From positions 1-64,000 of the forward strand of contig JAFKJY010000040.1 in NCBI GenBank assembly GCA_017305835.1: a DNA stretch of 64,000 nt, read 5' to 3'. Under the pieces are notes generated by a model. It was not told where the DNA came from, searched no databases, and saw only the letters and a list, made by a program, of their open reading frames with translations. Of the stretch, positions 1 through 9,963 are shown piece by piece. The stretch is from Hyphomicrobiales bacterium. Its GTDB lineage: Bacteria > Pseudomonadota > Alphaproteobacteria > Rhizobiales > Rhizobiaceae. Position numbers and translations under genes: made by a program. Numbering within the stretch: the first letter of the stretch is position 1; each line of letters starts with the position of its first letter.

Positions 1-1
1 C

Positions 2-751
2 GAGCCGGCGCAGACGCTCGTCCACATCCATCCCGACGCGACGGACCTCAACAGGGTCTACCGGGCGGACCTGCCGATCTGCGCCGTGGCGGAAAGCCTG
101 TTCCCCCCTCTGCTGCGCGCCCTCGATGGCCGCGCCCTACCCGACCCATCGGGCTGGCGGGAGCCGATGCGCGCGGCCCGCGAGGCGTTCACGACCGGCC
201 GGACGGGCAGCGGCCCGCTCGACATGCGCGAAGTGTGCCGCACCCTTCGCGCGGCGCTGCCGACCGACGCGGTGCTGACGGTCGGCGCGGGCGCCTATGC
301 CCACTGGCCGCAGCGCTATTTTCCGCACGAGCGCTACGGCACGCAGCTCGGCCCGAAGAGCGGGGCGATGGGCTACGGCCTGTCTGCAGCGATCGGCGTG
401 CAGGCCGCCCTTCCCGGCCGGCGCGTCGTCGCGATGGCCGGCGACGGCTGCTTCCTGATGCATGGCGAGGAGCTGGCGACGGCGGTGCTGCACCGCCTGC
501 CGGTGACGGTCGTCGTGGTCAACAACAGCCGCTACGGCGCCATCGCGGCGACCCAGAGCCGCGCCTTCGGGCGCACGGTCGGCACCGAGCTTTCCAACGT
601 CGACTTCGCCGCCTATGCGCGCGCCATGGGCGCGACCGGGCTGCGGGTCGAGCGCACGGAGGAATTCGGCCCGGCGCTCGCCACCGCGCTGGCGGCGGAC
701 GGCCCCGTGCTGATCGAGCTCGTCACCGGGCCCGAGGCGCTGAAGCCGTGA
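2..751 (+). CDS. Thiamine diphosphate-binding enzyme, C-terminal part (acetolactate synthase-like), 5' truncated by window edge
   Basis: The reading frame is open from base 2, so the N-terminus lies outside the window; 249 residues are visible. The last ~180 residues are a ThDP-binding (TPP_C) domain: a GDG motif followed about 30 residues later by NN (GDGCFLMHGEELAT...VVVVNNSRYGA), the Mg-diphosphate site of acetolactate synthase, benzoylformate decarboxylase and relatives. It should cleave or join C-C bonds next to a keto group, but the substrate cannot be told from this domain. The stop overlaps the GTG start of the next gene by 4 bases (GTGA), so the two are translationally coupled. A GTG at 86 is internal and is not the start. 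Confident on superfamily, not on reaction. Confidence 0.88.
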   Translation, partial: EPAQTLVHIHPDATDLNRVYRADLPICAVAESLFPPLLRALDGRALPDPSGWREPMRAAREAFTTGRTGSGPLDMREVCRTLRAALPTDAVLTVGAGAYAHWPQRYFPHERYGTQLGPKSGAMGYGLSAAIGVQAALPGRRVVAMAGDGCFLMHGEELATAVLHRLPVTVVVVNNSRYGAIAATQSRAFGRTVGTELSNVDFAAYARAMGATGLRVERTEEFGPALATALAADGPVLIELVTGPEALKP

Positions 752-2073
752 GCGCGCGGCGGATCGTCGTCATCGGCGCCGGCATTGCCGGGCTCGTCGC
801 CGCGCGCCGGCTCACCCAAGCGGGCCACGAGGTGCGGGTGCTCGAAGCCGGCGCAGTGCCCGGCGGCCGCGTCGGCCAGAGGGAGGTGCGCGGCATCCGC
901 TTCAATTCCGGCGCACGGCTGCTCTACCCGTTCAGCCGGCCGTTCAACCGGCTGCTGGACGAGCTGGCGCTGACGCAGGCGCTGGTCCCTGTGCGGCGCC
1001 TGTCGGCCGAATGCGAGGGCGGGACGGAACGCTGGCGACTGGAGCTGATGCCCGGGCCCGCGAGCCTGCTGACGCCCGGCCTGAGCACGGCCGAGCGGCT
1101 GCGCTTCGTCGGCTATAGCCTGCGCATGCTCGCCGCCCGGCTGCGCACCGACCCTGACGACGCCTGTACCGCGCCGGCCGAAGACGCCGAGACGCTCGCC
1201 GATCATGTCCGCCGCCATCTCGGGCCGAACGTGCTGGAGCGGATGATCGAGCCGGTGTTCCGCGGCACGCGGTCGTGGAACGCCGAGGGCATCTCGGCCG
1301 CCTTCTTCGCCTCGACCACGCCGCACCTGATCGGGCGCGACACGGTCTACGTGCTGGCGGGCGGCATGGATCGGCTGCCCGCCGCACTCGCGCAGGGACT
1401 GAACGTCGAATGCGGTGCGCGCGTGATCGCGGTCGAGACGCCCGCTTCCGGCCCGTGCCGCGTCCGCGCCGAGCAGGGCGGCGTGGAGGTCGTGCACGAG
1501 GCCGACCTCGTCGTCTGCGCCACCGAAGGCTCGCTCGCGGCCTCGCTCTTCCCGGGGATCGGCGCGGAGGAGAGGGCATTCCTCGCGCGCGTGCGCTACA
1601 ATGCGCTCGGGATCGTGCACTACCGGCTGGGCCGGCAGGTGGAGCCGGCGATGAAGTTCTTCACCCGCACCGCCTCCGGGCCGATCGCGACGTGGCAGCA
1701 GGTTCCCGGCAACGAGGCCACGGGGCAGGCGCCGCAGCTCTATGCGCAGCTCTCCCCCGAGGCGGTCGAGGAGGCGCAGGCGAAGGACATGACCGGACGG
1801 CTGCACGAGCTCGTGGCGGACCGCGTGCGGGCGCTCTATCCGACGCTGGACCGCGACTGCACGGACCTCCACGACCAGTGGATCGCGAGCAAGCTGCCGG
1901 TCTTCCATCCGGGCTACGGGCGCGCCGTCGCCGCCTTCCGCGAGCGGCAGTCGGCCGCGCGGCGGCGCGTCTATTTCTGCGGCGACTACCTCGCCCAGTC
2001 GCTCGTCAACGGCGCGGCGGCGAGCGGCGAGCGTGCCGCGCGCGACATCGCGCGGCACTGGGCCGACGCATGA
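748..2073 (+). CDS. FAD-dependent oxidoreductase (amine oxidase / protoporphyrinogen oxidase-like)
   Basis: 441 residues from a GTG that overlaps the preceding stop (GTGA). The N-terminus carries the Rossmann dinucleotide fingerprint RIVVIGAGIAGLVAARRL followed by the acidic strand end and GG motif (VLEAGAVPGGRVG), typical of the NAD(P)-binding_8 / amine-oxidase superfamily (protoporphyrinogen oxidase, phytoene desaturase, monoamine oxidase). The C-terminus has the second FAD segment (YFCGDYLAQSLVNGAAASGERAA), where substrate-gating helices usually end. It is cytosolic or membrane-peripheral, with no transmembrane segment seen. Coupling to a ThDP enzyme and a TIGR02444 protein gives no clear pathway. 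A haem or carotenoid role is possible but unsupported. Confidence 0.85.
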   Translation: MSARRIVVIGAGIAGLVAARRLTQAGHEVRVLEAGAVPGGRVGQREVRGIRFNSGARLLYPFSRPFNRLLDELALTQALVPVRRLSAECEGGTERWRLELMPGPASLLTPGLSTAERLRFVGYSLRMLAARLRTDPDDACTAPAEDAETLADHVRRHLGPNVLERMIEPVFRGTRSWNAEGISAAFFASTTPHLIGRDTVYVLAGGMDRLPAALAQGLNVECGARVIAVETPASGPCRVRAEQGGVEVVHEADLVVCATEGSLAASLFPGIGAEERAFLARVRYNALGIVHYRLGRQVEPAMKFFTRTASGPIATWQQVPGNEATGQAPQLYAQLSPEAVEEAQAKDMTGRLHELVADRVRALYPTLDRDCTDLHDQWIASKLPVFHPGYGRAVAAFRERQSAARRRVYFCGDYLAQSLVNGAAASGERAARDIARHWADA

Positions 2074-2606
2074 GCGGCTTTCCCGAACACCCGGCATGGG
2101 ATTTCACGCTGCGCGTCTACGGCACGCCGGGCGTGGCGCCCGCCTGCCTAGAGCTGCAGTCGCGCCACGGGATCGACGTGACGCTGATGCTGTTCTGCCT
2201 GTGGCACGGATCGGTGCGCGCGGCGCCGCTCGGCAGGGACCTGCCGGACCTGATGGCCGCCGCGCGCGACTGGCAGGAGCACACCGTGCTGCCGATCCGT
2301 TCGGCGCGGCAATGGCTGAAGTCCCGCGCGGAGGGGCTGGAAGCGCCGGAGGGCACGCGGCTCTACAAGGCGGTGCTCGGCATGGAAATCGAGTGCGAGC
2401 ATGCCGAGCTGCTCATCCTCGCGCGGCAGGCGCAGGCGCTCTGCGGCGAGCCGGCGGATGGCGCCGGCCCGTTTCCGGCGACGATGGCGCGCAACCTCGC
2501 CGACCTGCTGGAGCAGTACGGCATCAGGCCGGATACGGCCGACCGCGCCGCGCTCGACCTGATCCTCGCGGCCGCCGGCGGCAAGGACGCGCAGCTTCCG
2601 TCCTGA
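2070..2606 (+). CDS. TIGR02444 / DUF2390 family protein
   Basis: 178 residues starting at an ATG that overlaps the previous stop (ATGA). The opening (HPAWDFTLRVYGTPGVAPACLELQ) and the next segment (DVTLMLFCLWHG) match my memory of the TIGR02444/DUF2390 family, small mostly helical proteins of unknown function with a conserved W-F-Y-VA-CL-LQ-LF-W pattern. No signal peptide or membrane segment is seen. It is the last gene of the three-gene overlapping operon beginning off the left edge. Function unknown. Confidence 0.8.
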   Translation: MSGFPEHPAWDFTLRVYGTPGVAPACLELQSRHGIDVTLMLFCLWHGSVRAAPLGRDLPDLMAAARDWQEHTVLPIRSARQWLKSRAEGLEAPEGTRLYKAVLGMEIECEHAELLILARQAQALCGEPADGAGPFPATMARNLADLLEQYGIRPDTADRAALDLILAAAGGKDAQLPS

Positions 2607-2725
2607 CGTCCCTTCCCGGCCGTTGCGGCCGTATACGCAAATCTCGCGACCGATCCCGCAAATCCGGCTCCGTTACCGCATGCGGCGGCGCGGCTAACAT
2701 CGCGCGCAAACAAGGAGATATGGCA

Positions 2726-3103
2726 ATGAAGAACCGCATTTTCTCAGGCGCGCCGTCCGAAGATTTCGCCGGCTACGCCAAGGCCGTGATCGACGGGCCG
2801 ACGATCTACGTCTCGGGCACGCTCGGCCAGGATCCGGCGAACGGGTCGATGCCCGAGGGGGCCGGGGCGCAGGCGCGCAATGCGCTCGCCAGCATCGCCG
2901 CCACGCTGGAGAAGGCCGGCGCGGGCCTCGCCAACGCGGTGGCCTGCCGGGTCTACATCACCGACGCGGCGTATCTGAAGGAGGTCGCCACCGTGCTCGG
3001 CGAGACCTTCCGCGACATCCGGCCGACCAACACGCTGCTGATCTGCCAGATCCCGACGCCCGGCGCCAAGGTGGAGATCGAGGTGACGGCCTCGACCCGC
3101 TAG
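2726..3103 (+). CDS. RidA/YjgF/UK114 (Rid) family protein
   Basis: 125 residues, the usual size for Rid proteins, which form trimers and in the RidA branch hydrolyse reactive enamines and imines. Recognisable parts are IYVSGTLGQDP near residue 25-35, QARNALASIAATLEKAGA, VACRVYITD and the C-terminal VEIEVTA strand. ATG 2726 is chosen over ATG 2720 because AGGAG (2713-2717) is 8 bases from 2726 but only 2 from 2720. The arginine that in RidA holds the substrate carboxylate (in P-x-R-x-x-x-V) appears as Asn in RPTNTLLI, so this is probably a Rid subgroup without classical deaminase activity. The stop codon shares CTAG with the stop of the convergent ppsA gene. Confidence 0.88.
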   Translation: MKNRIFSGAPSEDFAGYAKAVIDGPTIYVSGTLGQDPANGSMPEGAGAQARNALASIAATLEKAGAGLANAVACRVYITDAAYLKEVATVLGETFRDIRPTNTLLICQIPTPGAKVEIEVTASTR

Positions 3104-5532
3104 CGGGCCTTCGCTTCCGCCTCCGCCACGGCACGCTTCACGGCGATGAAGCTGTCGGGGCTGACCGAGATGGAATCGATGCCGCACTCGACGAGGAAGG
3201 CCGCGAACTCGGGATGGTCGCTCGGCGCCTGGCCGCACAGGCCGATCTTGGCGCCGGCCCTGCGCGCCTCGGCGATCACCGTCGAGATCATCCATCTCAT
3301 CGCCGGGTCCTGCTCGTCGAACAGGCCGGCGAGTTCGGCCGAGTCGCGGTCGACGCCGAGGGTCAACTGGGTCAGGTCGTTGGAGCCGATCGAGAAGCCA
3401 TCGAAGCGCTTCGCGAACTCCGCGGCGAGGATGACGTTGGACGGGATCTCGCACATCACGAAGACCTTCAGCCCGTTCTTGCCGCGCTCCAGGCCGTTCT
3501 CGGCCATGACCTCCAGCACCCTGTCGGCCTCGCCGGTCGAACGGCAGAAGGGGATCATGACGACGACGTTGTCGAAGCCCAGCGTGCCGCGCAGCCGCTC
3601 GATCGCGCGGCATTCGAGCGCGAAGCCCTCGCGGTAGCGCGGCGAGTAGTAGCGCGCCGCGCCGCGGAAGCCGATCATCGGGTTCTCCTCCGCGGGCTCG
3701 AACTCGGCGCCGCCGAGGAGGCCGGCATATTCGTTGGTCTTGAAGTCGCTCATGCGCACGATGACCGGCTTCGGCCACAGGGCGGCGGCGATGCGGGCCA
3801 GCCCACGCGACAGCCGGTCGACGAAATATTCCGTCCTGTCGGGGTAGCCGGCGGTCAGCTCCGCGATCTCGGCCCTGGCCTTCCCGTCCCTGAGCTGGTC
3901 GTACCGCACCAGCGCCATCGGATGGACGCGGATGTGGTTCGACACGACGAACTCCATGCGCGCCAGCCCCACCCCGTCGGCCGGGATGCGCCACCAGCGC
4001 AGCGCCGCGGCCGGGTTGGCGAGGTTGAGCATGATCTCGGTGCGGGTTTGCGGCAGGCCGGCGACGTCGACGGTCTCGACGTCGAACCGAGCCGTGCCTT
4101 CGTAGACGAAGCCCTGGTCGCCCTCGGCGCAGGAGACGGTCACCTCCTGCTCGGAATGCAGCACCTGCGTGGCGTTGCCGGTGCCGACGATCGCCGGCAG
4201 GCCGAGCTCGCGGCTGACGATCGCCGCATGCGAGGTGCGCCCGCCATGGTCGGTGACGATCGCCGCCGCCCGCTTCATGATCGGCACCCAGTCGGGATCG
4301 GTCGTGCCGGTGACGAGGATGGAGCCGTCGACGAACCTGTCGATGTCGCGCGCGTCCTCGATCAGGCAGACGCGGCCGGCGACGACCGCGTCGCCGATCG
4401 ACAGCCCGGTCGCCAGCGTGCGGCCCTTCTTCGTGATCGTGTAGGACCTGAAGGAGGCCGCCTCGCGCCGCGACTGCACGGTCTCGGGCCGCGCCTGGAC
4501 GATGAACATCTCGCCCGTCTCGCCGTCTTTGGCCCACTCCATGTCCATCGGGCAGCCGTAATGCGCCTCGATCGATGCGGCCCAGCGGGCGAGCGTCAGA
4601 ATCTCCGGGTCGTCCAGCACGAAGGCCGCGCGCTCGGCCTTCGAGGTCGGCACGTTGCGGGTCGGCTTCTCGCCGGCGGCGTAGATCATCTTCTGCGCCT
4701 TCTGGCCGCGCTTCTTCTCGATGATCGGCACCAGCGCGGCATCGGCAAGCAGCGGCTTGAAGACCTGGTACTCGTCCGGGTCGACGGCGCCCTGCACCAC
4801 GTTCTCGCCCAGCCCCCAGGCAGCATCGATGACGACGACGTCCTTGAAGCCGGTCTCGGTGTCGATCGAGAACATCACGCCCGAGCCGCCGAGGTCGGAG
4901 CGGACCATCTGCTGCACGCCGATCGACAGCGCCACGGCCATGTGGTCGAAGCCCTTGGCGTCGCGGTAGCTGATCGCGCGGTCGGTGAAGAGCGAGGCGT
5001 AGCAGCGCCGGCAGGCATTGAGCAGCGCCTTCTCGCCGCGGATGTTGAGGAACGTCTCCTGCTGGCCGGCGAAGCTCGCGTCCGGCAGGTCCTCGGCCGT
5101 GGCGCTGGAACGCACGGCGACGTCCACGTCGGCCTTGCCGGTGCGCTCGCACAGCTCCCGATAGGCCTGCGCGATCGCGGCGGCGGCGTCTTCCGGCCAT
5201 TCGCCGCGCAGGATCAGCGCGCGGATCTCCCTGCCGGTCTCGGCCAGCGTCGCCCTGCCCTCGGCGAGCTGCGCGAGAAGCGCGCCGATCTCGCCCCCGA
5301 GGTCGTTCGCCTCGACATAGTCCCAATAGGCCCCGGCGGTGGTGGCGAAGCCGGGCGGCACGCGGATACCCTTGGGGGAGAGGGTCTGCACCATCTCGCC
5401 CAGCGAGGCGTTCTTGCCGCCGACCTGGGCGACGTCGCCGCGGCCGAGCTTCTCGAACCAGATGACCGGTGACGCCTTCGCGGGCTTCCGCTTTGCGGCG
5501 CGCGATGCCGGCTTCTCAATCGTCCTTGCCAT
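3100..5532 (-). CDS. ppsA: Phosphoenolpyruvate synthase (pyruvate, water dikinase)
   Basis: 810 residues. It converts pyruvate + ATP + water to PEP + AMP + Pi for gluconeogenesis, in the cytosol. Domain order is canonical: N-terminal ATP-grasp (GGKNASLGEM at about 38-47, AVRSSATAEDLPDASFAGQQETFL at about 139-162), the swivelling phosphohistidine domain with GGRTSHAA (His435 as phospho-carrier), then the PEP-binding TIM barrel with MCEIPSN, GFSIGSNDLTQLTLGVDRDS and the C-terminal Cys loop GLCGQAPSDHPEFA. ATG 5532 is preceded by GGGAG at good spacing; the longer upstream frame lacks support. A perfect FixK box (5586-5599) is centred 60 bp before the start, so expression probably rises at low oxygen. 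Confidence 0.96.
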   Translation of the reverse strand: MARTIEKPASRAAKRKPAKASPVIWFEKLGRGDVAQVGGKNASLGEMVQTLSPKGIRVPPGFATTAGAYWDYVEANDLGGEIGALLAQLAEGRATLAETGREIRALILRGEWPEDAAAAIAQAYRELCERTGKADVDVAVRSSATAEDLPDASFAGQQETFLNIRGEKALLNACRRCYASLFTDRAISYRDAKGFDHMAVALSIGVQQMVRSDLGGSGVMFSIDTETGFKDVVVIDAAWGLGENVVQGAVDPDEYQVFKPLLADAALVPIIEKKRGQKAQKMIYAAGEKPTRNVPTSKAERAAFVLDDPEILTLARWAASIEAHYGCPMDMEWAKDGETGEMFIVQARPETVQSRREAASFRSYTITKKGRTLATGLSIGDAVVAGRVCLIEDARDIDRFVDGSILVTGTTDPDWVPIMKRAAAIVTDHGGRTSHAAIVSRELGLPAIVGTGNATQVLHSEQEVTVSCAEGDQGFVYEGTARFDVETVDVAGLPQTRTEIMLNLANPAAALRWWRIPADGVGLARMEFVVSNHIRVHPMALVRYDQLRDGKARAEIAELTAGYPDRTEYFVDRLSRGLARIAAALWPKPVIVRMSDFKTNEYAGLLGGAEFEPAEENPMIGFRGAARYYSPRYREGFALECRAIERLRGTLGFDNVVVMIPFCRSTGEADRVLEVMAENGLERGKNGLKVFVMCEIPSNVILAAEFAKRFDGFSIGSNDLTQLTLGVDRDSAELAGLFDEQDPAMRWMISTVIAEARRAGAKIGLCGQAPSDHPEFAAFLVECGIDSISVSPDSFIAVKRAVAEAEAKAR

Positions 5533-5585
5533 GACTTGCTCCCGACGTGTCCGGAGCAATCCTGACCGGAACGCCGGTCGCCACC

Positions 5586-5599
5586 TTGATTCCGGTCAA
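5586..5599 (-). promoter_or_regulatory. FixK/FNR-type box upstream of ppsA
   Basis: TTGATTCCGGTCAA fits TTGAY-N4-RTCAA exactly. It is centred 60 bp before the ppsA ATG, leaving room for a class II (about -41.5) activation geometry. Confidence 0.75.
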
Positions 5600-5627
5600 T
5601 CGCAGCGCGATCGCCGGCGAGCCCCGC

Positions 5628-6557
5628 TCAGCCCCTGTTCATGCTTTCAAAGAGCGCCGTCGCGTCCTCGCGCCGGCACAGCTCGGTGCCGGGCGTCATG
5701 ACGGCCGCGGCACCCGCCGCCACGCCGAACCGGAACGCATCGACGACCGGCCAGCCTTCCGACAGGGCCCAGACCATCGCGCCGAGGAAGCTGTCGCCGG
5801 CGCCGACGGCGGATCGCTGGCTGACGTGGATCGCCGGCAGGCGCAGGACGCCCTCGCCGCTGGCAAGCAGCGCGCCTCCGGCACCCATGGTGACGGCGAC
5901 CAGCTCGGCGGCGCCGCGCGCGACCAGATCGCGCGCCACACGGTGCACGTCGTCCTCGCCGAGCCTGCGCCCGGCGAACTGCTCCAGCTCGCCGATGCTG
6001 GGCTTGACCAGGAACACGCGCGAGCGTTCGAGCGTCGTCCGCAGGCCCTCGCCCGAGCTGTCGAGGACGAAGCGCGTGCCGCGCGCCGCCGACAGCTCGG
6101 CCATGTGCACGTAGATGTCTGGCGGACAGCCGTCCGGCAGGCTGCCGCTGGCGACGAGGTAATCCACCTTGCGCGAGGCGACCACGTCGAGGCAGGCCTG
6201 GGTCTCCTCCGCGCGCACGGCCGGCCCCTTCGGCACGAACCTGTATTCGTGGCCCGTATTGCGCTCGCGCACGGTGAAGCTGACGCGGGTCTGGCCGGCG
6301 ATCGGCAGGGCCCGGTAGCGGACGCCCTTCTCCTCCAGCAGCCGCTCCAGCAGCCCGCCCATCTCGCCGCCCGCCAAGAACAGCGCCTCGGCATCGCCGC
6401 CGAACGTCGAGACGACCCGCGCGACATTGATGCCGCCGCCGCCGGGATCGAAGCGGTCGTTCTTCGTCCTCACCTTGCGGGTGTGCTGGACGGCATCCGC
6501 CTCACCCGAAAAATCGACCGCCGGATTGAGGGCAACGGCGAGGACCGATTTCATCAT
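5628..6557 (-). CDS. PfkB-family sugar kinase (1-phosphofructokinase / 6-phosphofructokinase II type)
   Basis: 309 residues. A ribokinase-fold kinase of the hexose-phosphate branch (FruK, PfkB, LacC), phosphorylating a sugar phosphate with ATP in the cytosol. Seen: an N-terminal ALNPAVD motif, DPGGGGINVARVVSTFGG (substrate-binding glycine motif, PfkB signature 1 region), and near the C-terminus SAVGAGDSFLGAMVWAL (signature 2 with catalytic Asp and anion hole). Start at the first of two consecutive ATGs (6557/6554), preceded by AAGGAA. A perfectly arranged FixK box at 6610-6623 is centred 60 bp before it. With ppsA next door it suggests oxygen-controlled rerouting of lower and upper glycolysis. 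Exact sugar phosphate not determinable. Confidence 0.9.
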   Translation of the reverse strand: MMKSVLAVALNPAVDFSGEADAVQHTRKVRTKNDRFDPGGGGINVARVVSTFGGDAEALFLAGGEMGGLLERLLEEKGVRYRALPIAGQTRVSFTVRERNTGHEYRFVPKGPAVRAEETQACLDVVASRKVDYLVASGSLPDGCPPDIYVHMAELSAARGTRFVLDSSGEGLRTTLERSRVFLVKPSIGELEQFAGRRLGEDDVHRVARDLVARGAAELVAVTMGAGGALLASGEGVLRLPAIHVSQRSAVGAGDSFLGAMVWALSEGWPVVDAFRFGVAAGAAAVMTPGTELCRREDATALFESMNRG

Positions 6558-6609
6558 GCGATTTCCTTCTGGTGGTTCCGAAAGCCTATCGCGATCGATT
6601 CCATCATGC

Positions 6610-6623
6610 TTGACGCACGTCAA
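6610..6623. promoter_or_regulatory. FixK/FNR-type box between pfkB-like kinase and the MacA-like gene
   Basis: TTGACGCACGTCAA: both half-sites fit TTGAC/GTCAA perfectly. It is centred 60 bp before the kinase start (minus strand), and 105 bp before the divergent adaptor gene. Confidence 0.75.
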
Positions 6624-6648
6624 ACCCGGCGGGGAACCGGCCGATCAT

Positions 6649-6662
6649 TTGATCTGCGTCAT
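6649..6662 (+). promoter_or_regulatory. FixK/FNR-type box upstream of the MacAB-like operon
   Basis: TTGATCTGCGTCAT has one deviation (final T for A) from TTGAY-N4-RTCAA. Its centre is 66 bp before the ATG at 6722, the distance used by the other boxes here, so each arm of this divergent promoter has its own box. Confidence 0.6.
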
Positions 6663-6721
6663 GGCCGGCGGCGGCGTTCGCGGGCAATCAGGCGGCTCGA
6701 ACGCAGATCGAGGCGACCCAA

Positions 6722-8011
6722 ATGTCAGCTCAGGAAAGCAAGCGGCCCGGCGACCCGCAGCTCCGGGTGGTGCCCGGCCGGACCACGCCGCCGAGCCTGA
6801 CCGACATCCTCCAGAACGACGCGCCCCGCAAGACGCTCAACGCACGCATCTGGCGGTGGCCGCTGCTGGCCGTCGCGGTCGCGGCCGCCGCCTATGCCGG
6901 CTGGGCATATCTTGGCCAGGGCACGCGCTACGTCTACACGACCGCCGCGATGACACGCGGCAACCTGACCGTGCTCGTCTCCGCCACCGGCACCGTGCAG
7001 CCGGTGACGCAGGTCGACGTCTCCACCGCCATCTCCGGCGTCATCAGGAAGATCAACGTCGACTACAACAGCCCGGTGAAGAACGGCGACGTGCTGGCAG
7101 AGCTCGACACGGACACGTTGCGCGCGACGGTGTCGGCCGCCGACGCGCGGCTGACGGTCGCCAACGCGAACGTCGCCAAGGCCGGCATCGCGCTCGAGAC
7201 AGCCCGCCTCGCCTATGACCGCCAGCTCGCCCTGTTCGAGCACAAGGTGCTCTCCGACCGCGACCTCGAGACCGCGAAGTCGAACTTCGATTCGGCCTCG
7301 GCGGCCCTGCGGGCGGCGAACGCGGAGGTGGAGGCCGCCAAGGCGGACCTGCGGCTGTCGCAGATCAACCTCGACCACGCCCTCATCACCTCGCCGATCG
7401 ACGGGGTGGTGCTGTCGCGCAACGTCAGCGAAGGCGCCACCGTGGCGGCGTCGCTGCAGGCGCCGATCCTGTTCACGATCGCCGGCGACCTGAAGCAGAT
7501 GGAGGTGCAGGTCGACGTCGACGAGGCCGACATCGGCAACGTGTCGATCGGCCAGCCGGCGACCTTCACGGTCGACGCCTATAGAAACCGCACCTTCCCG
7601 GCGCAGATCACCAGCATCCGCTTCGCCTCGCAGACGGTGAACAACGTCGTCACCTACAAGGCGCAACTGCTGGTGAACAACACCGACATGGCGCTGCGGC
7701 CCGGCATGACCGCCACCGCGGACATCATCGTCAAGACGGTGGACGACGCGCTGCTGCTGCCCAACGCCGCGCTGCGCTACACGCCGCCGCAGGAAAGCTC
7801 GGGCTTCACGTTCTTCCCCGCGCCGCGCTCCGGCGCGGAGGCCGGCGCCGAGGCGAGCGGCGGCGCGCGCACGATCTGGGTGATACGCGACAAGGCGCCG
7901 ACCGCGGTCGACATCGAGGTCGGCGCGACGGACGGCCAGCACACGGAGGTGCTGTCGGGCGGCCTCAAGGAAGGCGACGCGGTGGTGACCGACGCCGCCG
8001 CCGCGCAGTGA
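6722..8011 (+). CDS. Periplasmic adaptor subunit of an efflux system (MacA/HlyD family)
   Basis: 429 residues. Links an inner-membrane ABC exporter to an outer-membrane channel. A cytoplasmic N-terminus of about 45 residues precedes one transmembrane anchor (PLLAVAVAAAAYAGWAYLG). Then come the first biotinyl-lipoyl half (VSATGTVQPVTQVDVSTAISG), a long alpha-hairpin (about 125-210, heptad-like Ala/Leu repeats), the second lipoyl half (LITSPIDGVVLSRNVSEGATV), beta-barrel and membrane-proximal domains. ATP-binding and permease genes follow directly (10-bp gap, then an 11-bp overlap), as in macAB operons. No TolC-type outer-membrane gene is nearby. FixK boxes upstream predict low-oxygen expression. 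Export substrate unknown. Confidence 0.92.
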   Translation: MSAQESKRPGDPQLRVVPGRTTPPSLTDILQNDAPRKTLNARIWRWPLLAVAVAAAAYAGWAYLGQGTRYVYTTAAMTRGNLTVLVSATGTVQPVTQVDVSTAISGVIRKINVDYNSPVKNGDVLAELDTDTLRATVSAADARLTVANANVAKAGIALETARLAYDRQLALFEHKVLSDRDLETAKSNFDSASAALRAANAEVEAAKADLRLSQINLDHALITSPIDGVVLSRNVSEGATVAASLQAPILFTIAGDLKQMEVQVDVDEADIGNVSIGQPATFTVDAYRNRTFPAQITSIRFASQTVNNVVTYKAQLLVNNTDMALRPGMTATADIIVKTVDDALLLPNAALRYTPPQESSGFTFFPAPRSGAEAGAEASGGARTIWVIRDKAPTAVDIEVGATDGQHTEVLSGGLKEGDAVVTDAAAAQ

Positions 8012-8021
8012 GGCCGCCGCC

Positions 8022-9933
<1,912 letters not shown>

Positions 9934-9963
9934 GCGCGGGGTGCACAGCAAGCTTGAGAGCCG

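Noticed and set aside
613..2097. 494-codon minus-strand frame opposite the FAD oxidoreductase
   Set aside because: Shadow of a gene with a clear Rossmann motif and coupled start and stop.
3214..5472. 752-codon open frame on the plus strand opposite ppsA
   Set aside because: Antisense shadow produced by high GC at third positions; composition is Arg/Asp/His/Gly-rich with no known motif, while the minus strand encodes an unmistakable PEP synthase.
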